A DNA stretch of 64,000 bases from contig KL662191.1 of assembly GCA_000733415.1 (NCBI GenBank), positions 3,977,287 through 4,041,286 of the forward strand, read 5' to 3'. This document shows, one piece after another, positions 60,135 through 64,000 of the stretch (position 1 is its first letter; every line of letters starts with the position of its first letter). Source of the stretch: [Leptolyngbya] sp. JSC-1. GTDB taxonomy: Bacteria; Cyanobacteriota; Cyanobacteriia; Elainellales; Elainellaceae. The position numbers and the translations under genes are program-made. The notes under the pieces are model-generated. The model ran no database searches. It was not told where the DNA came from and worked only from the letters and a program-made list of their open reading frames with translations.

Positions 60135-63100
60135 GTGAATCAAAGTCAATGGAACAATCAGGGACAAGTTGGTTATGCTGGTCAGCCGTGGCTCATAGAA
60201 GAAAGGGATGCCTGCGGCGTTGGCTTTATTGCCGATCAATATGGACGAGCTAGCCACGATCTGATTCGCAAGGCCCTGACGGCTGCAACCTGCATGGAAC
60301 ATCGGGGCGGGTGCAGTGCGGACCGAGATTCAGGCGATGGGGCAGGCTTAATGACGGCCATTCCCTGGGAGCTGTTGCAGGAATGGATGGCCGCGGCAGG
60401 TATCAGCGTCTCTTCTACGGATCAGCTTGGCGTAGCAATGATTTTTCTGCCGCAGGCAGAAAAAGTGGCACAACAAGCTCGCCAAACCGTGGAGGCAACT
60501 GTCACTGCCGCTGGGTTGAGGTTGCTAGGTTGGCGTAAGGTGCCAATCAATCCAGCCGTTTTGGGCAGGCAGGCCAGAGAAAACCAGCCCCAGATCGAGC
60601 AAATTATTGTTCGGTCGGATCTAACCGGAGAAGCACTAGAACGACAGCTTTACATTGCCCGCAAGCGGATCCAGCGCTCTCGACCCGCCGATGCTCGCGA
60701 TAACCTGGCCTGGAAAGACTTCTATGTCTGCTCTTTCTCTCACCGCACAATGGTCTACAAAGGCATGGTGCGTTCCGAGGTACTGGGTACTTTCTACAGC
60801 GATCTAACCAACCCGGCCTACAAGAGCGCCTTTGCCATTTACCACCGCCGCTTCAGCACCAACACCATGCCTAAGTGGCCTCTGGCCCAGCCAATGCGGT
60901 TTTTGGGTCACAACGGAGAAATTAATACACTGCTGGGGAACATCAACTGGATGATGGCGCGGGAAGCCGATCTAGCCCTGCCGCAATGGGGTGATGATCT
61001 AGCCGTCCTCAAGCCTACGGTTGATCCGGAGCGGAGCGACTCGGCCAACCTGGACAATGTGATGGAGCTGCTGGTGCAGTCGGGGCGCAGTCCGCTAGAG
61101 GCGATCATGATTATGGTGCCAGAGGCCTATCAAAACCAGCCGGATCTAGACGAGCATCCCGAAATTGTCGATTTCTACGAGTACTACAGCGGCATTCAGG
61201 AACCCTGGGACGGTCCAGCGCTGCTGGCCTTTAGTGACGGCAAAGTTGTGGGTGCCACGCTGGATCGCAACGGTTTGCGTCCGGCTCGCTACAGCATCAC
61301 GCGCGATGGCTTGATTGTGGTGGCCTCGGAAGCAGGAGTCATCGAGCTGCCAGAAGCCGAGATTGTGGAGAAGGGACGCCTCGGCCCCGGTCAGGCAATT
61401 GCAGTCGATTTGGAACAGCATGAGATCCTGAAAAACTGGGACATCAAGCAACGGATCGCCAGCCGGCATCCCTATGGGGAATGGCTCGCCACCCATCGTC
61501 GCGAACTTCAACCGCAGGCGTTCCAAGATGCCACCCAGCTCGATGTCGAGACGCTACTGCGGCAGCAAATTGCCTTTGGCTACACCAGCGAAGATGTGGA
61601 AATGGTGATCGAGGAGATGGCGTCTCAGGGCAAGGAGCCGACCTTCTGTATGGGCGATGACGTGCCGCTAGCCGTGCTGTCGAGTAAGCCGCGTCTGCTC
61701 TACGACTACTTCAAGCAACGGTTTGCTCAGGTCACCAACCCGGCAATTGACCCCCTGCGGGAAAGCTTGGTGATGTCGCTGTCGATGCAGTTGGGGGAAA
61801 GAGGTAACTTCCTGAACGTAAAGCCGGAATATGCCCATTTACTCAAGTTAAACTCTCCAGTCCTTAACGACGCCGAGTTGGAGCAAATTCGCCAGTCCGA
61901 GTTCGCCACTGCCGATCTTGCAACCCAGTTCAAGATTGCTGATGGCCCGGATGGACTGCAATATGCCGTGCACCAACTTTGCCAGCAGGCAACCGCAGCT
62001 GTGCGAGACGGCAAGAAAATCTTGATTCTCAGCGATCGCCAGTCGCCAGCCGGAGTAGGAAGCCTCAGCCTAGACTATAGCTACATCCCACCCCTACTCG
62101 CCGTTGGAGCCGTTCACCATCACCTGATTCGGCAGGGACTGCGGATGAAAGCCTCGCTGGTGGTAGACACAGCCCAATGCTGGAGCACCCATCACTTTGC
62201 TTGCCTAATCGGCTATGGAGCCAGCGCAGTTTGCCCTTACCTAGCATTGGAAACCGTGCGGCACTGGTGGTCTAGCAGCAAAACCCAGAAGCTGATGGAA
62301 ACGGGCAAGATCAACCCAGTCAGCCTGACGGGAGCACAATACAACTACCGGAAATCTGTCGAGGCCGGTCTGCTGAAGATCCTGTCGAAGATGGGTATTT
62401 CGCTGCTGTCGAGCTATCAGGCAGCGCAGATTTTCGAGGCGATTGGCATTGGTACTGACTTGCTGCATCTGGGCTTTAAGGGAACTGCCTCACGCTTGGG
62501 TGGGTTAAGCGTGGCCGATTTGGCGCAAGAAGTGATCAACTTCCACAGCCGCGCCTTCCCAGAACTGACGGTGAAGAAGTTGGAAAACTACGGCTTCTTC
62601 AACTACAAGCCGGGCGGCGAATACCACATGAACAGCCCCGAAATGGCCAAACACCTACACAAGGCGGTGGCTGCTAAAAACTACGACCACTACCAGCTCT
62701 ATCAGAAGTACCTGGAGGAACGGCCCCTGACGGCACTACGCGACTTGCTGGACTGCAAGGGTGACCGACCCTCTCTACCGATTGAAGAGGTAGAACCGGT
62801 CGAAGAAATCGTTAAACGCTTCTGTACCGGAGCAATGTCGCTTGGCTCGCTGTCCAGAGAAGCCCACGAAACGCTGGCAATTGCCATGAACCGACTGGGC
62901 GGCAAGTCGAATTCGGGCGAAGGCGGCGAAGATCCAGTCCGCTTCCGGGTGCTAGACGATGTGAATGCAGCGGGAGAGTCGGCGCTATTCCCGCACTTGA
63001 AGGGGCTGCGCAAGGGCGACACGGCCAACTCGGCGATCAAACAGGTGGCATCAGGCCGGTTTGGCGTTACGCCCGAATATCTGATGAGTGGCCAACAGTT

Positions 63101-64000
63101 GGAAATCAAAATTGCTCAAGGCGCGAAACCAGGGGAGGGCGGTCAGCTTCCAGGCAAAAAGGTGAGTCCCTACATCGCGATGCTGCGCCGCTCCAAGCCG
63201 GGAGTAACCCTGATTTCACCGCCCCCCCACCACGACATCTACTCGATCGAAGACTTGGCCCAGCTGATTTTCGATCTGCATCAGATCAATCCGGCAGCCA
63301 AAGTGTCAGTGAAGCTAGTGGCGGAAGTCGGAATTGGCACAGTAGCAGCAGGAGTCGCCAAAGCCAATGCCGATATCATTCAGATTTCTGGTCACGATGG
63401 CGGCACGGGTGCCTCTCCCCTCAGTTCGATCAAGCATGCAGGCGTGCCCTGGGAGCTGGGCGTCACCGAAGTGCATCGGGTTTTGATGGAAAACCAACTG
63501 CGTGACCGGGTACTGCTGCGAGCTGACGGCGGTATGAAGACCGGCTGGGATGTGGTGATGGCGGCTCTGATGGGGGCAGAAGAGTACGGCTTTGGCTCGG
63601 TCTCAATGATTGCGGAAGGCTGCATCATGGCCCGTATCTGCCATACCAACAATTGCCCGGTGGGCGTCGCCACTCAGCAGGAAAAATTGCGGCAACGGTT
63701 TACAGGTATTCCTGAGCATGTGGTGAATTTCTTCTACTTTGTGGCGGAGGAAGTACGCTCGCTGTTGGCCCGCCTGGGCTATCGGTCGCTAAAGGATATC
63801 ATCGGTCGGGCCGATTTGCTAAAGCTGCGCGAAGGCGTCCAGCTCACCAAAACCCAAGCCCTGAATCTAGACTGCCTGATCAACTTGCCCGACACCCGCA
63901 CCAATCGCAGCTGGCTGGAGCATGTCGAAGTGCACAGCAACGGTCCTGTACTGGATGACGAAATCTTAGCTGATGTTGATATTCAGGCAGCGATTCGTGA
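60135..64000 (+). CDS. gltB: Ferredoxin-dependent glutamate synthase, C-terminus cut by window edge
   Basis: Makes two glutamates from glutamine and 2-oxoglutarate. About 1288 of roughly 1530 residues are present. The N-terminal nucleophile is in RDACGVGFIAD (Cys about 27), so a short propeptide is expected. The amidotransferase domain continues to about residue 430. The FMN-binding part has SPPPHHDIYS, ISGHDGGTGASPL and LLRADGGMKTGWD, and the 3Fe-4S cluster cysteines lie in EGCIMARICHTNNCPVGVAT. I chose GTG 60135; GTG 60102 is in frame. Ferredoxin dependence is inferred from lineage, as no small-subunit gene is visible. Confidence 0.93.
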   Translation, partial: MNQSQWNNQGQVGYAGQPWLIEERDACGVGFIADQYGRASHDLIRKALTAATCMEHRGGCSADRDSGDGAGLMTAIPWELLQEWMAAAGISVSSTDQLGVAMIFLPQAEKVAQQARQTVEATVTAAGLRLLGWRKVPINPAVLGRQARENQPQIEQIIVRSDLTGEALERQLYIARKRIQRSRPADARDNLAWKDFYVCSFSHRTMVYKGMVRSEVLGTFYSDLTNPAYKSAFAIYHRRFSTNTMPKWPLAQPMRFLGHNGEINTLLGNINWMMAREADLALPQWGDDLAVLKPTVDPERSDSANLDNVMELLVQSGRSPLEAIMIMVPEAYQNQPDLDEHPEIVDFYEYYSGIQEPWDGPALLAFSDGKVVGATLDRNGLRPARYSITRDGLIVVASEAGVIELPEAEIVEKGRLGPGQAIAVDLEQHEILKNWDIKQRIASRHPYGEWLATHRRELQPQAFQDATQLDVETLLRQQIAFGYTSEDVEMVIEEMASQGKEPTFCMGDDVPLAVLSSKPRLLYDYFKQRFAQVTNPAIDPLRESLVMSLSMQLGERGNFLNVKPEYAHLLKLNSPVLNDAELEQIRQSEFATADLATQFKIADGPDGLQYAVHQLCQQATAAVRDGKKILILSDRQSPAGVGSLSLDYSYIPPLLAVGAVHHHLIRQGLRMKASLVVDTAQCWSTHHFACLIGYGASAVCPYLALETVRHWWSSSKTQKLMETGKINPVSLTGAQYNYRKSVEAGLLKILSKMGISLLSSYQAAQIFEAIGIGTDLLHLGFKGTASRLGGLSVADLAQEVINFHSRAFPELTVKKLENYGFFNYKPGGEYHMNSPEMAKHLHKAVAAKNYDHYQLYQKYLEERPLTALRDLLDCKGDRPSLPIEEVEPVEEIVKRFCTGAMSLGSLSREAHETLAIAMNRLGGKSNSGEGGEDPVRFRVLDDVNAAGESALFPHLKGLRKGDTANSAIKQVASGRFGVTPEYLMSGQQLEIKIAQGAKPGEGGQLPGKKVSPYIAMLRRSKPGVTLISPPPHHDIYSIEDLAQLIFDLHQINPAAKVSVKLVAEVGIGTVAAGVAKANADIIQISGHDGGTGASPLSSIKHAGVPWELGVTEVHRVLMENQLRDRVLLRADGGMKTGWDVVMAALMGAEEYGFGSVSMIAEGCIMARICHTNNCPVGVATQQEKLRQRFTGIPEHVVNFFYFVAEEVRSLLARLGYRSLKDIIGRADLLKLREGVQLTKTQALNLDCLINLPDTRTNRSWLEHVEVHSNGPVLDDEILADVDIQAAIR

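Noticed and set aside
1..64000. tRNA genes, rRNA genes, CRISPR arrays and insertion sequences
   Set aside because: I looked for GGTTCRA-type T-arms, regularly spaced repeats and transposase-like frames with terminal repeats and saw none; a covariance search could still find a missed tRNA or small RNA.

Overview
The window is a chromosomal segment of an oxygenic cyanobacterium. It encodes NDH-1 subunits found only in oxygenic phototrophs (NdhN, NdhO), the clock-input protein LdpA, a Ycf45-type R3H/AAA protein, a CCB2/CCB4-type cytochrome b6f cofactor-assembly protein, a CruP-type lycopene-cyclase relative and a ferredoxin-type glutamate synthase. The base composition is moderate and the intergenic spacers carry short tandem duplications and degenerate hairpin repeats. 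I cannot name a species; a filamentous, Leptolyngbya-like lineage is a guess.

Layout. 1-2953 (-): head of the S10 ribosomal operon (rplC, rplD, rplW, rplB, rpsS), running off the left edge, with its promoter near 3402-3431. 3805-7603 (+): ndhN, ldpA and a Ycf45-like gene. 7720-13880 (-): glyA, larE, aroQ, a 45-residue small gene, mdh, ndhO and a membrane-anchored unknown. 14014-16101 (+): a double-domain SagB/ThcOx flavoprotein and a GNAT acetyltransferase. 16327-17478 (-): a DegT-type aminotransferase. 17698-19567 (+): cobI and a TonB-like protein. 19580-26176: mainly minus-strand genes for envelope and organelle-like functions (DUF456, CCB-type, lptC, LabA-like NYN, metG), interrupted by the plus-strand carboxypeptidase dacB. 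27006-28534 (+): a PlsC-like acyltransferase coupled to an alpha/beta hydrolase. 28644-34221: proline iminopeptidase, small conserved unknowns, a STAS regulator and a radical SAM/DUF2344 fusion. 35025-37823 (+): rne behind a long leader, then rnhB. 37971-40415: DUF1997, pheA and a LON-domain protein. 40629-45668 (-): str operon rpsL-rpsG-fusA-tuf-rpsJ with a clear promoter and terminator. 46030-59155: metallophosphoesterase, trmB, a PMT mannosyltransferase, cruP, a CNB/SirB1 pair, an internally duplicated unknown, DUF3616, an IscA/SufA-type protein, a cupin and a phosphodiester glycosidase. 60135-64000 (+): gltB, cut by the right edge.

Most of the window is core housekeeping. I see no tRNA or rRNA gene, no CRISPR array, no insertion sequence and no prophage. 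The less ordinary items are: the acyltransferase/hydrolase pair that looks like a split version of the plant phytyl-ester-synthase family; a 45-residue gene; a 502-residue protein built of two diverged copies of one unknown module; a cyclic-nucleotide-like domain with its phosphate-binding arginine replaced; a LarE with the three-cysteine pattern; the long rne leader; related repeat copies upstream of both ribosomal operon promoters; and a recurring pattern of 9-17 bp tandem duplications confined to spacers. Residue numbers were counted by hand from the chosen start codons and should be read as accurate to within a few positions.
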